The notes under the pieces: model-generated
Seen by the model: the letters and a program-made list of their open reading frames with translations, nothing else
Databases searched by the model: none
Told to the model about the DNA's origin: nothing
NCBI RefSeq assembly: GCF_040518285.1
Contig: NZ_CP155449.1
Span: 2,480,001-2,544,000, forward strand
Source of the DNA: Knoellia sp. S7-12
Lineage (GTDB): Bacteria; Actinomycetota; Actinomycetes; Actinomycetales; Dermatophilaceae
Direction of reading: 5' to 3'
DNA length: 64,000 nt
In this document: positions 56,218 to 64,000 of the stretch, piece by piece
How positions within the stretch are numbered: position 1 is the stretch's first letter
Layout: every line of letters starts with the position of its first letter
Translations under genes and position numbers: made by a program

Positions 56218-56881
56218 GGTCGCCGTTCGTCGTGTCGGTGTTGTGCGCAGTCTCGGTGTTGTGCGCAGTGGAGGTTTTGCGGTTGGTGTCGTCTGCCGCG
56301 TGGGCGCTATCGGCTTCGTGGCGGCCGTGAGTCACCCCGTCCAGCGGTATGCCGCGCAGGGCCAGGAGCGCGCCGAGGACCGCCGCAACAACGATGGCGA
56401 TGTCGGCGATGTTGCCGATGAAGAGTCCGAAGTAGTCGATGAAGTCGACGACGTGACCGCGGCCGAAGCCCGGTGCGCGAAAGACCCGATCGACGAGGTT
56501 GCCGATCGCACCACCGAGCAGCATGCCCAGAGTGATCGCCCACGCACGATGGCCGACGTGGAGAGCAGCCCGCCCGACCCACACGACGATGCCGAGCGCC
56601 ACGAGCGTCAGGAGCCACGTCACACTGTCACCGAGCGAGAAGGCCGCCCCGGCGTTGCGGATGAGGTTGAGGCGCAGCATTGACCCGATCAGGTCGCGCG
56701 GTTCCCCCGGCGTCAGGGCAGACAGGGCCCACACCTTCGACCCCTGGTCGAGGGCAAGGGTGAGCAGGCCGACTCCCACAATGAGGGCCAACAGCCGCGA
56801 CCGGCCCAGGGCATGATCCGGGGCCGGTGCAGTGGTGGACGGTGGGCTGGGCGTCAGCGGCGTTCCTGTTTCGTCTTGCAT
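56210..56881 (-). CDS. lspA: Lipoprotein signal peptidase (SPase II)
   Basis: Cleaves prolipoproteins at the lipobox cysteine in the membrane. Four helices are visible; family blocks are [37 protein letters not shown] with catalytic Asp131 and GNIADIAIV with catalytic Asp160, plus [11 protein letters not shown] hydrophilic His/Thr/Asp/Asn tail of about 40 residues includes a duplicated [12 protein letters not shown] encoded by an 18-bp tandem repeat near 56237-56272. ATG 56881 lies inside the end of the dksA-like gene. One client in the window is the lipoprotein at 34842-35270. Confidence 0.93.
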   Translation of the reverse strand: MQDETGTPLTPSPPSTTAPAPDHALGRSRLLALIVGVGLLTLALDQGSKVWALSALTPGEPRDLIGSMLRLNLIRNAGAAFSLGDSVTWLLTLVALGIVVWVGRAALHVGHRAWAITLGMLLGGAIGNLVDRVFRAPGFGRGHVVDFIDYFGLFIGNIADIAIVVAAVLGALLALRGIPLDGVTHGRHEADSAHAADDTNRKTSTAHNTETAHNTDTTNGDHV

Positions 56882-57738
56882 CGCATGCATAGGGTCGCAC
56901 GAGGTGCCGCCTGGAGACGAAGTTTGCCGATCGGCTGTCCGCACGACTCGCACACGCCGTAGGTGCCGTCATCGAGACGCTCCAATGCGTGCTCGTTCTG
57001 GCGCAGCATCTCGCGGGCGTTGTCGGCCAGTGCGATCTCCTGCTCACGGTCGTAGGTCTTGGCACCGGCATCGGCCTGGTCGTCGCCGGCACCGTCACCG
57101 GAGTCGCGCAGCAGGTCCGACAACTCAGCCTGCGCCACCTCGAGCTCTGAGGAGAGCTGCGCGATGTCGGCCTTGATCTCGGCCCGCACCTCCTTGAGCT
57201 CCTTCGGGGTCCACGGCGACTCGTCCTCGCGCACGACGAGCGAGGCCTTCTTGGTGGACCTCGGAGCGGGTGACCTGGTGGCCGATGCCTTCTTCGCCGG
57301 AGCCACTGCCGAAACCTTCGCCGCAGGCGCCTTCTTGGCGGCGGCCGTCTTGACGGGCGCAGTCTTGGAGGGCGCCTTCGTGGCTGGCGCCGTCTTTGCC
57401 GGCGCCTTCTTGGCTGCCGGTGCGGCCTTTGTCGCCGACTTCTTGGCTGGCGCCGTCTTTGCCGGCGCCTTCTTGGCCGCGGGCGCGGCCTTCGTCGCCG
57501 TCTTGGCCGCGGACTGCTTGGCGGGCTTGGCTGGGGCCTTGCTGGCCGGAGCCTTCGGGGTGGAGGCCTTCTTCGCGGTCGCCTTGCCGACCGAGGACGT
57601 TGGTGCAGAAGCCTTGGAGGCCGCCGACTTCAACGCCGCGGTGGCCTTTGCTCCGGCCTTCTTTGCCACCGCCTTCGCGGATGACGCCTTGCCGGATCCA
57701 GCTTTGGTGGCCCCTGCGGGACCGCGCTTGGCAGCCAT
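56854..57738 (-). CDS. TraR/DksA zinc-finger protein with long Lys/Ala-rich tail
   Basis: A 294-aa protein. Residues 1-170 are Lys/Ala/Pro/Thr repeats such as KKAPAKTAPA and KAAPAAKKAPAKT, resembling histone H1 or Lsr2/HupB tails. The C-terminal 120 residues are the DksA/TraR module: DESPWTPKELKEVRAEIKAD, a coiled coil, AREMLRQNEHALERLDDGTY and a four-cysteine zinc finger CESCGQPIGK to CMRCK. ATG 57738 is used; a GTG at 57750 is also possible. Such tailed DksA-like proteins sit next to lspA in actinobacteria. The tail suggests nonspecific DNA or RNA binding (inference). Confidence 0.88.
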   Translation of the reverse strand: MAAKRGPAGATKAGSGKASSAKAVAKKAGAKATAALKSAASKASAPTSSVGKATAKKASTPKAPASKAPAKPAKQSAAKTATKAAPAAKKAPAKTAPAKKSATKAAPAAKKAPAKTAPATKAPSKTAPVKTAAAKKAPAAKVSAVAPAKKASATRSPAPRSTKKASLVVREDESPWTPKELKEVRAEIKADIAQLSSELEVAQAELSDLLRDSGDGAGDDQADAGAKTYDREQEIALADNAREMLRQNEHALERLDDGTYGVCESCGQPIGKLRLQAAPRATLCMRCKTKQERR

Positions 57739-57880
57739 GCCTGTCCTCACTCGTCAACAAAGGTCGGGCCCATGAGGGCTCGACCACGTGCCGAGAGGAT
57801 AAGCCCTCATGATCCCCATCACAATGCAAAACGCCACACGACCTGCGAAGTTCACAGGCGGCATACAGGTGGCAGACATG

Positions 57881-57913
57881 CCACAGGGCACCCGGAAACC
57901 GGGTGCCCTGTGG
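57881..57913 (-). terminator. Terminator after divIVA
   Basis: Perfect 15-bp stem (57881-57895 and 57899-57913) with loop AAA, between divIVA and the dksA-like gene on the minus strand. Confidence 0.8.
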
Positions 57914-57936
57914 ACGAAGCTGGAGTCAGCGACGGA

Positions 57937-59364
57937 TCACTTGTCCTGCTTTGCGGCTTCCTCGACTTCGGCGTCAACGGCCGTGTGGTCGAGCTCCTTG
58001 AGCTGACCCTGGATGTAGGTCTTGAGTCGACCGCGGTAGTCACGCTCGAAGCCACGCAGCTGCTCGATCTTGCGCTCGAGCACCGTGCGCTGCTCGTTGA
58101 GCTCCTGCAGGATGGCCGCCTTGCGCTGCTGCGCCTCGTGGACCATGCCCGTGGAACGCTCGCGGGCCTCGGTGATGAGCTCTTCGCGCTTGCTGTTGGC
58201 CTCGGCGAGCATCGTGTCGTGCTGCGACTGCGCCGTCGTCACGAGCTCGTCGTGCTGCGCCTGCGCCGTCGTCACGAGCTCGTCGTGCTGCGACTGACCC
58301 GTGCTGATCAACTCGTCGTACTTCGACTGACCCTTGCCAATGAGCTCGTCGTGCTGCGACTGACCCGTGTTGACCAGGTCGTGGTGCTTGGTCTCGCCGG
58401 TGGAGAGGAGCTCGTCATGACGTGCTTGCGCCTCGCGGAGCAGCTCGTCGCGCCGGGACTCGCCAGCGGAGACGTGCTCGTCGTGGAGACGCTGCGCGAG
58501 AGCGAGGACACCGGCTGCTGAACCAGCACCCACGGCGCCAGCTCCGGCGAGGGCCGCAGTGTCGGAATTTCCGGACTCCTGGGCCGGTGCCTGCGCCTTG
58601 GCGAGCCGCTCCTGCGACTCGGCCTCGGACTGCTCGGCCGCTGCCTGTGCCTTCTTGATGCGTCGCTGGGCGTCGGCCTCGGCCTCTTCGACGCGAGCTT
58701 TCAGGATGGAGAGCTGCTCGTCAGCGTTGCTGTTGGCCTTGCTGTAGACCGCCTCACGCTCTTGCTCGTTCTTGGCAGATGCTGCCTCCTGCTGGGTCCG
58801 CTCGCGGTCACGCTCGGAGGCGATCGAGTCGCGCTCATCACGCAGAGAGTCGCGCTCACCCACGAGGGAGTCACGCTCACCCGCGAGAGAGTCGCGCTCG
58901 CCCAGAACGCTCTTGTGCTCGTCACGCAGCTGAGCGACCTGACGCTCGGAGTCCGCCAGCTGACGCTCGAGGTCCTTGACGCGCTTCTCGAGTTCGTTGC
59001 TGCCCTTGGACTGGCCATCAGCCTGGCCCTCGTTCTGGCTCTGCTGGCTCTTGCCCTCAAGCTCCTCGAGCTCGCGCACACGCGCCTCGAGCTCGGAGTT
59101 GCGACCCTCGAGCTTGCTGATCTCGCCGGAACGGTCGGGCGTGACAGCAGCCGCAACGGGCAGTGCTGCCGTGACGGGCTCCAGACCGCGTCCCTGACGG
59201 CAGTCGTTGAGCTGCTTGCGCACCTCGTCGTCCGTCTTGGTCATGCGACGCATCTCGGCGACGATGTCATCGAGGAAGTCATCCACCTCGCGCTCGTCGT
59301 AGCCGCGTCGGAACTGGGTGGTCGTGAACGTCTTGTTGAGGACGTCCTCGGGCGACAACGCCAT
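57937..59364 (-). CDS. divIVA: DivIVA/Wag31 polar growth protein with long repeat coiled coil
   Basis: Polar scaffold protein for apical wall growth. The N-terminal DivIVA domain is intact: LSPEDVLNKTFTTTQFRRGYD and EVDDFLDDIVAEMRRM (residues 1-42), which bind membrane. The rest is mainly coiled coil and is long for the family (475 aa). Residues 155-189 are five consecutive heptads of the GERDSLx type. After an Ala/Gly-rich break (269-290) come nine consecutive 11-residue repeats at 305-403 (consensus HDELxxTxQSQ). The end HTAVDAEVEEAAKQDK is acidic. ATG 59364 has GAGGAG upstream. Downstream of yggT and sepF as usual. Confidence 0.95.
   Translation of the reverse strand: MALSPEDVLNKTFTTTQFRRGYDEREVDDFLDDIVAEMRRMTKTDDEVRKQLNDCRQGRGLEPVTAALPVAAAVTPDRSGEISKLEGRNSELEARVRELEELEGKSQQSQNEGQADGQSKGSNELEKRVKDLERQLADSERQVAQLRDEHKSVLGERDSLAGERDSLVGERDSLRDERDSIASERDRERTQQEAASAKNEQEREAVYSKANSNADEQLSILKARVEEAEADAQRRIKKAQAAAEQSEAESQERLAKAQAPAQESGNSDTAALAGAGAVGAGSAAGVLALAQRLHDEHVSAGESRRDELLREAQARHDELLSTGETKHHDLVNTGQSQHDELIGKGQSKYDELISTGQSQHDELVTTAQAQHDELVTTAQSQHDTMLAEANSKREELITEARERSTGMVHEAQQRKAAILQELNEQRTVLERKIEQLRGFERDYRGRLKTYIQGQLKELDHTAVDAEVEEAAKQDK
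58156..58452 (-). repeat. Nine tandem 33-bp units in divIVA
   Basis: Encodes residues 305-403 as nine 11-residue units without gaps: RDELLREAQAR, HDELLSTGETK, HHDLVNTGQSQ, HDELIGKGQSK, YDELISTGQSQ, HDELVTTAQAQ, HDELVTTAQSQ, HDTMLAEANSK and REELITEARER. An 11-residue (hendecad) period gives a nearly straight coiled coil. Confidence 0.9.
58798..58902 (-). repeat. Five tandem 21-bp units in divIVA
   Basis: Encodes residues 155-189 as GERDSLA, GERDSLV, GERDSLR, DERDSIA and SERDRER, a run of heptads. Confidence 0.9.
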
Positions 59365-59435
59365 GTCAACTCCTCTGTATCGATCGGTTCAGGGATGCCG
59401 CGTGTCACGTGGACACCGGGCTTCAGCCATCCAGC

Positions 59436-59711
59436 CTAGAGGATGTAGAGAACGAGATAGAGCGCCAGGACCAGAACGAGGAAGCCGAGATCAATGGAGG
59501 CGCCGCCGAGACGCAGCGGTGGGATCACCTTGCGCAGAGCGTTGAGTGGCGGATCGGTGAGGGTGTACACGGCTTCGGCGATGACAAGCATCACTCCACG
59601 CGGTCGCCAATCACGGGCGAAAACACGGATCCAGTCCAAGATGAGCCGGCCGAAAACCACCATCAGGTAGAGCCAGACGATGAGTTCGAGCAGTCCACGC
59701 ACGGTGTTCAT
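59436..59711 (-). CDS. YggT-family membrane protein
   Basis: A 91-aa protein with two membrane segments (about 8-26 and 70-90): GLLELIVWLYLMVVFGRLIL and LGFLVLVLALYLVLYIL, joined by AVYTLTDPPLNALRKVIPPL, the YggT signature with the TDP motif. Conserved between sepF and divIVA in Gram-positive division clusters; its role may be in osmotic or division-site membrane function. Confidence 0.92.
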   Translation of the reverse strand: MNTVRGLLELIVWLYLMVVFGRLILDWIRVFARDWRPRGVMLVIAEAVYTLTDPPLNALRKVIPPLRLGGASIDLGFLVLVLALYLVLYIL

Positions 59712-59755
59712 GCGACCAGTGTGCGTGACCGGGCTGTGACTGCCACGCGGCGGGG

Positions 59756-60253
59756 TCAGCTCTGGTTGAAGAGCGTGCGCCCGGGGACGGCCGCGGACTC
59801 CTCGGCGTGGACCTCGACGGTCGACGGCGAGAGAAGGAAGACCTTGGCCGTGACTCGCTCGATGGCGCCGTGGAGACCGAAGACGAGACCAGCGGCAAAG
59901 TCGACGAGACGCTTGGCGTCGGCATCGTCCATGTCGGTGAGGTTCATGATGACGGGAGTGCCCTCACGGAAGTTCTCACCGATCGTCTTGGCCTCGTTGT
60001 AGGTGCGCGGATGAATCGTCGTGATCCGGGACATGCCGGAAGCCTCCGGGCTGCGCACCACCTGAGCGACGGTGCGACGGTTGGCGAGTGGGGTGACCTC
60101 GGCGCCACGCTCGCGCGGCTCCCTGGTCTCCCTGGACTCCTCTGCGTCGAGCTCCTGGTCCGTGTCGTACTCGTCGTAGGCCTCGTCGTAGTAACGGCCT
60201 TCGTCCTCGGCCAGGCCGAGGTAGACCATTGTCTTGCGCAGCGCGCCAGCCAT
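59756..60253 (-). CDS. sepF: Cell division protein SepF
   Basis: FtsZ membrane anchor, 165 aa. The N-terminal amphipathic helix ([18 protein letters not shown]) binds membrane, followed by an acidic Tyr/Asp/Glu linker. The C-terminal SepF core is [40 protein letters not shown] and [25 protein letters not shown] precedes ATG 60253. In actinobacteria lacking FtsA it is the main FtsZ tether. Confidence 0.96.
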   Translation of the reverse strand: MAGALRKTMVYLGLAEDEGRYYDEAYDEYDTDQELDAEESRETREPRERGAEVTPLANRRTVAQVVRSPEASGMSRITTIHPRTYNEAKTIGENFREGTPVIMNLTDMDDADAKRLVDFAAGLVFGLHGAIERVTAKVFLLSPSTVEVHAEESAAVPGRTLFNQS

Positions 60254-60307
60254 GAGAACTCCTAGTACGAATCGGTGACCAGAGTGGTCGGTGCTTCGAT
60301 AAAGAAG

Positions 60308-61006
60308 TTACCCAAGTGACGGGCGAGAACCGAGTATTGCGGTCCCGACACGCAGGTGTGTCGCGCCCTCGAGAACGGCGTCCTCCAGGTCACCACTCAT
60401 CCCGGCAGAGATCCACGTGGCGTCCGGATGATTTGCCCGTATGCCGTGTGCCACCTCGCGCAGTCGCGCGAAGGCCGCTCGTGGGTCACCTTCTCGCGGG
60501 GCCACGGCCATGACGCCTCGCAGGGTGAGAGATCCGGATCCGACCAACAGATCGGCAAGAGCGTCGGCGTCCTCCGGTGCGACTCCCCCGCGCCCACCAC
60601 TGTCGTCGAGGGCCACTTGCAGGAGGACCTCGAGCCGTCGACCAGCGCGCTCGGCGGCTCGGTCCATGGCGTTCGCGATCTTGGGCCGGTCGACGGACTG
60701 CACGACGTCCGCATAGGACGTGACGTGCGCGACCTTGTTGGACTGGAGCTGACCGATGAAGTGGACCGTGACGTCGTCACGACGGGTCAGGTCGGCCATC
60801 TTGGCGCTGGCCTCTTGGTCCTTGTTCTCCCCGATGTGTCGGACCCCCAGGCCCGCGAGCAGGTCGACGTCACTCGCCGGGAAGTACTTCGTCACGACGA
60901 TGAGCTCGATGTCTGACGCGGGGCGATCAGCAGCCCTGGCTGCCCGCTCGATGCGTTCACGGACGCCTGCGAGGTTGGTCGCCAGCTCGTCCCGGCGGGC
61001 GGTCAC
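60308..61006 (-). CDS. YggS-family PLP homeostasis protein
   Basis: A 232-aa single-domain PLP-binding protein (alanine racemase N-terminal fold). The cofactor lysine is Lys40 in LIVVTKYFPASDVD; other blocks are IGENKDQEA, VHFIGQLQSNKVAHV, VQSVDRPKIANAMDRA and the phosphate loop WISAGMSGDLEDAVLEGATH followed by VRVGTAI-like LRVGTAILG. Controls PLP and amino-acid balance. ATG overlaps the pgeF stop (ATGA). Confidence 0.94.
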   Translation of the reverse strand: MTARRDELATNLAGVRERIERAARAADRPASDIELIVVTKYFPASDVDLLAGLGVRHIGENKDQEASAKMADLTRRDDVTVHFIGQLQSNKVAHVTSYADVVQSVDRPKIANAMDRAAERAGRRLEVLLQVALDDSGGRGGVAPEDADALADLLVGSGSLTLRGVMAVAPREGDPRAAFARLREVAHGIRANHPDATWISAGMSGDLEDAVLEGATHLRVGTAILGSRPSLG

Positions 61007-61725
61007 GACGCCCCCCGCACAATGACCCCGGCAAACCGGCCGGTCGTGCCATCGCGGCGATAGGAGAAGAGCGACTCGTCCTCACGGGCGCACCCCGGGA
61101 CCCAGGTGATGTCGTCGACACCCACGGAGCGCAGCTGAGCGACGACTCCGGCGGCGACATCGATGGCCGGCGTTCCTGTCCATGTCACGGCTCGCGACTC
61201 AGGACGCACCTCGGCGGCTTCCTCGCGCATCTCCAGAGGCACCTCGTAGCAGCGCCCGCACACACTCGGTCCCACCGCAGCCGAGATCTGCGTCGCGCCA
61301 AGGTCACGCATCGCCGAAATCGCCTGCAGGACAACGCCTTTGGTCATGCCCGGGCGCCCCGCGTGAACCGCACCGACCACACCGGCTCGCACATCGGACA
61401 GCAGGACGGGGGTGCAGTCGGCGACCAGCACGGCCAGCGCAAGACCTTGCTCGGCCGTGACGACCCCATCGACGACGAGCGGGCCGTCGGGCTTCTCAGT
61501 GACGACAGCGATGTCGGCTCCATGGCACTGATCCATGAAGATCAGGCGATCAACATCGACACCCACCTCGCCGGCGACGCGGATTCTGTTCTCTCGCACC
61601 GCATCTGACGAATCGCCGACATGACCACCCAGGTTGAGGCCGGCATACACGCCGGCACTCACCCCGCCCGAGCGGTCGGTGAAGGCGCGGCGGATGCCGC
61701 TCACGTCGTCACGCCAGAAGAACAC
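61003..61725 (-). CDS. pgeF: PgeF/YfiH-family purine nucleoside phosphorylase-like protein
   Basis: A 240-aa laccase-domain (DUF152) protein. AFTDRSGGVSAGVYAGLNLG, FMDQCHGADIAVV, VADCTPVLLSDVRAG, VGAVHAGRPGMTKGVV and VGPSVCGRCYEVPLEM contain the zinc-binding His, Cys and His. Family members correct D-amino-acid misincorporation in peptidoglycan precursors (PgeF) or act on adenosine. The GTG at 61725 follows a TACGGT -10 box by 6 bp, giving a separate promoter after the ftsZ terminator. It is coupled to yggS. Confidence 0.93.
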   Translation of the reverse strand: MFFWRDDVSGIRRAFTDRSGGVSAGVYAGLNLGGHVGDSSDAVRENRIRVAGEVGVDVDRLIFMDQCHGADIAVVTEKPDGPLVVDGVVTAEQGLALAVLVADCTPVLLSDVRAGVVGAVHAGRPGMTKGVVLQAISAMRDLGATQISAAVGPSVCGRCYEVPLEMREEAAEVRPESRAVTWTGTPAIDVAAGVVAQLRSVGVDDITWVPGCAREDESLFSYRRDGTTGRFAGVIVRGAS

Positions 61726-61731
61726 GGGACC

Positions 61732-61737
61732 ACCGTA
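61732..61737 (-). promoter_or_regulatory. -10 box of pgeF, leaderless
   Basis: TACGGT on the minus strand, 6 bases before GTG 61725. Confidence 0.5.
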
Positions 61738-61741
61738 GACG

Positions 61742-61778
61742 CGACAAGGGCGACCGGTGTGACCGGTCGCCCTTGTCG
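61742..61778 (-). terminator. Terminator after ftsZ
   Basis: Perfect 16-bp stem (61742-61757 and 61763-61778) with loop TGTGA, between ftsZ and the pgeF promoter. Confidence 0.8.
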
Positions 61779-61830
61779 AGAGTGCTGCTCAGCGCCTCAC
61801 GTGAGTCCATGGCTCAGGTGAGGCCATGCC

Positions 61831-63117
61831 TCATTTGAGGAAGTCGGGCACGTCCAGGTCGTCGCCGTCGTCAAAGGTGACGGTGCGCGGCGGAGTCGGG
61901 CGCTGCTCGGATTCCTGGCTGCGCTGGGCGGGAGCGGCCTCGGCCGGCTGCCGGACCGGCTCAGCCGTCGGGGTCGCCGGCGAAACGGCAGGTGCCTGGG
62001 CAGGCTGACGCTGCGGGTCACCCTGCTGGACCGGACGCTGCGCGGGCTGACCCTGCTGACCCTGCTGACCAGCCGGGGATGACTGACCCTGGTGCTGGGC
62101 GGCTGCCTGCTGGGTCTTGCTCGGCCCCTGGATGCTGCCGATGTGGCGCTCGTCGGGCCGCTTGGCCGGCGTGCCGCCATCGAAGCCAGCCGCGATGACG
62201 GTGACCCGCACCTCGTCGCCGAGAGCGTCGTCGATGACCGCACCGAAGATGATGTTGGCCTCGGGGTGGGCTGCCTCCTGGACAAGGCGAGCGGCTTCGT
62301 TGATCTCGAACAGGCCGAGGTCGCTGCCACCCTGGATCGAGAGCAGCACGCCGTGAGCGCCATCGATGCTCGCTTCGAGCAACGGGCTCGAGATGGCGAG
62401 CTCGGCAGCCTGGACCGCGCGGTCCTCGCCGCGGGCCGAGCCGATGCCCATGAGGGCAGAACCGGCACCCTGCATGACCGACTTGACGTCGGCGAAGTCG
62501 AGGTTGATCAGACCCGGGGTCGTGATGAGATCGGTGATGCCCTGGACGCCCGAGAGGAGCACCTGGTCAGCGCTGCGGAAAGCGTCGAGCATCGACACAG
62601 CGCGATCGCTGATGGAGAGCAGGCGGTCATTGGGGATGACGATGAGGGTGTCGACCTCTTCGCGCAGTTGAGCGATGCCGGTCTCGGCCTGGTTGGCGCG
62701 GCGGCGCCCCTCGAACGTGAACGGGCGGGTCACCACACCGATCGTCAGAGCGCCGAGGCCCCTGGCGATCCGGGCGACGACAGGCGCGCCACCGGTGCCG
62801 GTGCCACCGCCTTCACCGGCAGTCACGAAGACCATGTCGGCCCCCTTGAGGACCTCTTCGATCTCTTCGGCGTGATCCTCGGCGGCCCTCTTGCCCACCT
62901 CGGGGTCAGCGCCGGCACCGAGGCCACGGGTGAGCTCGCGACCGACGTCGAGCTTGACGTCGGCGTCGCTCATGAGGAGCGCCTGGGCGTCGGTGTTGAT
63001 CGCGATGAACTCGACGCCCTTGAGGCCGACCTCGATCATCCGGTTGATGGCGTTGACACCACCTCCACCGATGCCGACGACCTTGATGACGGCCAAGTAG
63101 TTCTGGGGTGTTGCCAC
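61831..63117 (-). CDS. ftsZ: Cell division GTPase FtsZ
   Basis: Tubulin-like Z-ring protein, 428 aa. The GTP-binding start is [17 protein letters not shown], the tubulin signature [10 protein letters not shown] is at 103-112, and the T7 loop region is [20 protein letters not shown] with [10 protein letters not shown] Pro/Gln-rich linker (about 318-410) leads to the conserved C-terminal peptide [13 protein letters not shown], the SepF-binding tail. GTG 63117 has AGGAGAGG upstream. Its 5' neighbour is ftsQ, 427 bp away. Confidence 0.98.
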   Translation of the reverse strand: MATPQNYLAVIKVVGIGGGGVNAINRMIEVGLKGVEFIAINTDAQALLMSDADVKLDVGRELTRGLGAGADPEVGKRAAEDHAEEIEEVLKGADMVFVTAGEGGGTGTGGAPVVARIARGLGALTIGVVTRPFTFEGRRRANQAETGIAQLREEVDTLIVIPNDRLLSISDRAVSMLDAFRSADQVLLSGVQGITDLITTPGLINLDFADVKSVMQGAGSALMGIGSARGEDRAVQAAELAISSPLLEASIDGAHGVLLSIQGGSDLGLFEINEAARLVQEAAHPEANIIFGAVIDDALGDEVRVTVIAAGFDGGTPAKRPDERHIGSIQGPSKTQQAAAQHQGQSSPAGQQGQQGQPAQRPVQQGDPQRQPAQAPAVSPATPTAEPVRQPAEAAPAQRSQESEQRPTPPRTVTFDDGDDLDVPDFLK

Positions 63118-63544
63118 GGTGGGGGCCTCTCCTGAGATTGCTGAGTGCTCGAACTGGTGCTTCGACGTGCGATCTGATGCGCGAATCGTGTGTGACTCCG
63201 GAGAGAGAGTCTCGACCTCAAGTCAAGGGTCACAGTTTGATCACGAACCGTTGACCTGACGCTAGGCGTCGGCGCGGCGTCATGCAACGAGCGGATGGGC
63301 GTGTCGTGGCCCAGTCCGATGATTCTTCCTCACCCGTGCCACATCCGTCACATTGGCCCCGTCTCCCCCATGGCTGAGCCCACGTGCGCTTCACCATGCT
63401 TGTGCGCATCTGAGGGTTTGGCCAAGGCCCGCGCAGACGTCGTGGACGCCGGTGCACCGCGCAAAGAGTGCGTGAGCCTTCTGATGGAGCAGTCGGCCGG
63501 TCGATCAGTCGCTCGGCCCGATGGTCAGACGTTCGACCGGTTGG
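63118..63544. other. 427-bp ftsQ-ftsZ intergenic region
   Basis: No gene is supported. On the minus strand there is a TTGACT hexamer near 63220, without a clear -10 partner; the ftsZ ribosome site is at about 63128. A GGTCAGTCGCT-type repeat occurs near 63500 and 63545. The spacer probably holds ftsZ promoters but none could be defined with confidence. Confidence 0.5.
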
Positions 63545-64000
63545 TCAGTCGCTGGAGGGCGATGGGGACGGGCCACCACGCGTGACGGGGGTGTCGGGTG
63601 CGCTGACGTCGATGACCGCGGGCTTGGTGGGCAGGAGCGCCCGCAGGATCTCCAGCTTGCGGTCAGCTGCATCGGCGCCGCCCCAGACCACCTGCACTCC
63701 ACCCAGGGTGAACGAGACGAGGTTGGCAGTGCTCACCGCGATGGCACTCACCTGGTCGGCCAGGTCGACGGGCAGGGTGCGGATCATGGACAGAGCCGCC
63801 TCGAGCGCCTCCTTGGTCGTTCCCTTGGTGGAGGCCGCGGTGACGACCGGGACCCCGGCGGGCGCAGTGGTCACGGTGCCGTAAGACACGCCTGTCGCAT
63901 CCACAACCTCAAGTTGACCCTCAGGGTTCTTGAGCACGAGTGCGGGCTGGCGTGGGACTACTCGCACGCGCAAGGTGCTGGGCCAGCCGCGCTCGGCGGA
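63545..64000 (-). CDS. ftsQ: Cell division protein FtsQ, partial (C-terminal part)
   Basis: The frame is open to the window edge (at least 151 codons), so the N-terminus and membrane anchor are outside. ERGWPSTLRVRVVPRQPALV is the start of the FtsQ domain after POTRA. KNPEGQLEVVDATGVSYG and APAGVPVVT follow, with the end VSFTLGGVQVVWGGADAADR KLEIL... typical of FtsQ, and a Pro/Ser-rich tail. Member of the divisome FtsQLB complex; position upstream of ftsZ supports the assignment. Confidence 0.92.
   Translation of the reverse strand, partial: SAERGWPSTLRVRVVPRQPALVLKNPEGQLEVVDATGVSYGTVTTAPAGVPVVTAASTKGTTKEALEAALSMIRTLPVDLADQVSAIAVSTANLVSFTLGGVQVVWGGADAADRKLEILRALLPTKPAVIDVSAPDTPVTRGGPSPSPSSD

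Noticed and set aside
58156..58902. Regularly repeated DNA in divIVA considered as a CRISPR-like or tandem-repeat locus
   Set aside because: Units are in frame, have no spacers and encode coiled-coil repeats.
63295..63585. 96-codon plus-strand frame between ftsQ and ftsZ
   Set aside because: Overlaps the end of ftsQ, lacks a ribosome site and has no recognisable sequence.

Overview
This is a high-GC actinobacterial chromosome segment. Gene content and order (adoK, HesB/ErpA-type protein, glycerate kinase, gcvT, pepA, lipoyl E2, TIGR01777 protein, lipB, lipA, DUF4191, RDD protein, glnA) follow, from memory, the Mycobacterium tuberculosis Rv2202c-Rv2220 block. The 57-64 kb end carries the usual actinobacterial division cluster (ftsQ, ftsZ, pgeF, yggS, sepF, yggT, divIVA). 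Together with DUF3043, DUF4191, DUF5302, DUF5701 and a TTG-started, GlnR-boxed glnA, this suggests a member of the Micrococcales, perhaps Intrasporangiaceae. That placement is inference; there is no rRNA in the window.

Layout. 0-7.5 kb: a degenerate desulfurase-like protein coupled to TusA, aat, adenosine kinase, a PadR operon, an FMN-type oxidoreductase, an A-type Fe-S carrier, glycerate kinase, and the wreck of an M28 aminopeptidase. 7.5-10.6 kb: a two-gene signalling unit, a REC/glutaredoxin-like/thioredoxin-reductase-like flavoprotein translationally coupled to a cNMP-domain histidine kinase. 10.9-20 kb: nadA, an ECF sigma factor with a membrane partner, a secreted PHB-depolymerase-type esterase, an Xi-class GST, an M20 peptidase, DUF3043, OsmC and gcvT. 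20-37 kb: pepA, lpd, two-lipoyl-domain E2, TIGR01777, a Ser/Thr kinase, peptidase E, a Gfo/Idh oxidoreductase, an MMPL transporter, lipB, lipA and DUF4191. Lipoate transfer, lipoate synthesis, the lipoylated E2, E3 and GcvT therefore sit within about 17 kb. 37-44 kb: divergent glpD / glpFK, LysE, RDD and glnA. 44-51 kb: DUF805, CtlX, a Gly-rich protein, a SatD pair, a universal stress protein and an S9 oligopeptidase. 51-64 kb: dnaE, rluD, lspA, a DksA-like protein with a long Lys/Ala tail, a repeat-rich DivIVA/Wag31, then yggT, sepF, yggS, pgeF, ftsZ and the 3' part of ftsQ.

No rRNA, tRNA, IS element, CRISPR array or phage gene was recognised. Regulatory structure is unusually readable. At least seventeen start codons lie 6-8 bases after a TANNNT -10 box, consistent with leaderless mRNAs. 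glnA has a full four-half-site GlnR box, and several convergent gene pairs are separated by long perfect hairpins.

Most interesting unexplained signals: (1) the octamer CGGCATAC/GTATGCCG occurs 38 times by my count against roughly 2-3 expected; (2) the flavoprotein/kinase pair has both thiol motifs replaced by non-Cys residues; (3) the desulfurase homologue lacks the PLP lysine but keeps the catalytic cysteine loop; (4) DivIVA carries nine exact 11-residue repeats plus five heptads; (5) the satD upstream region is AT-rich and palindromic.
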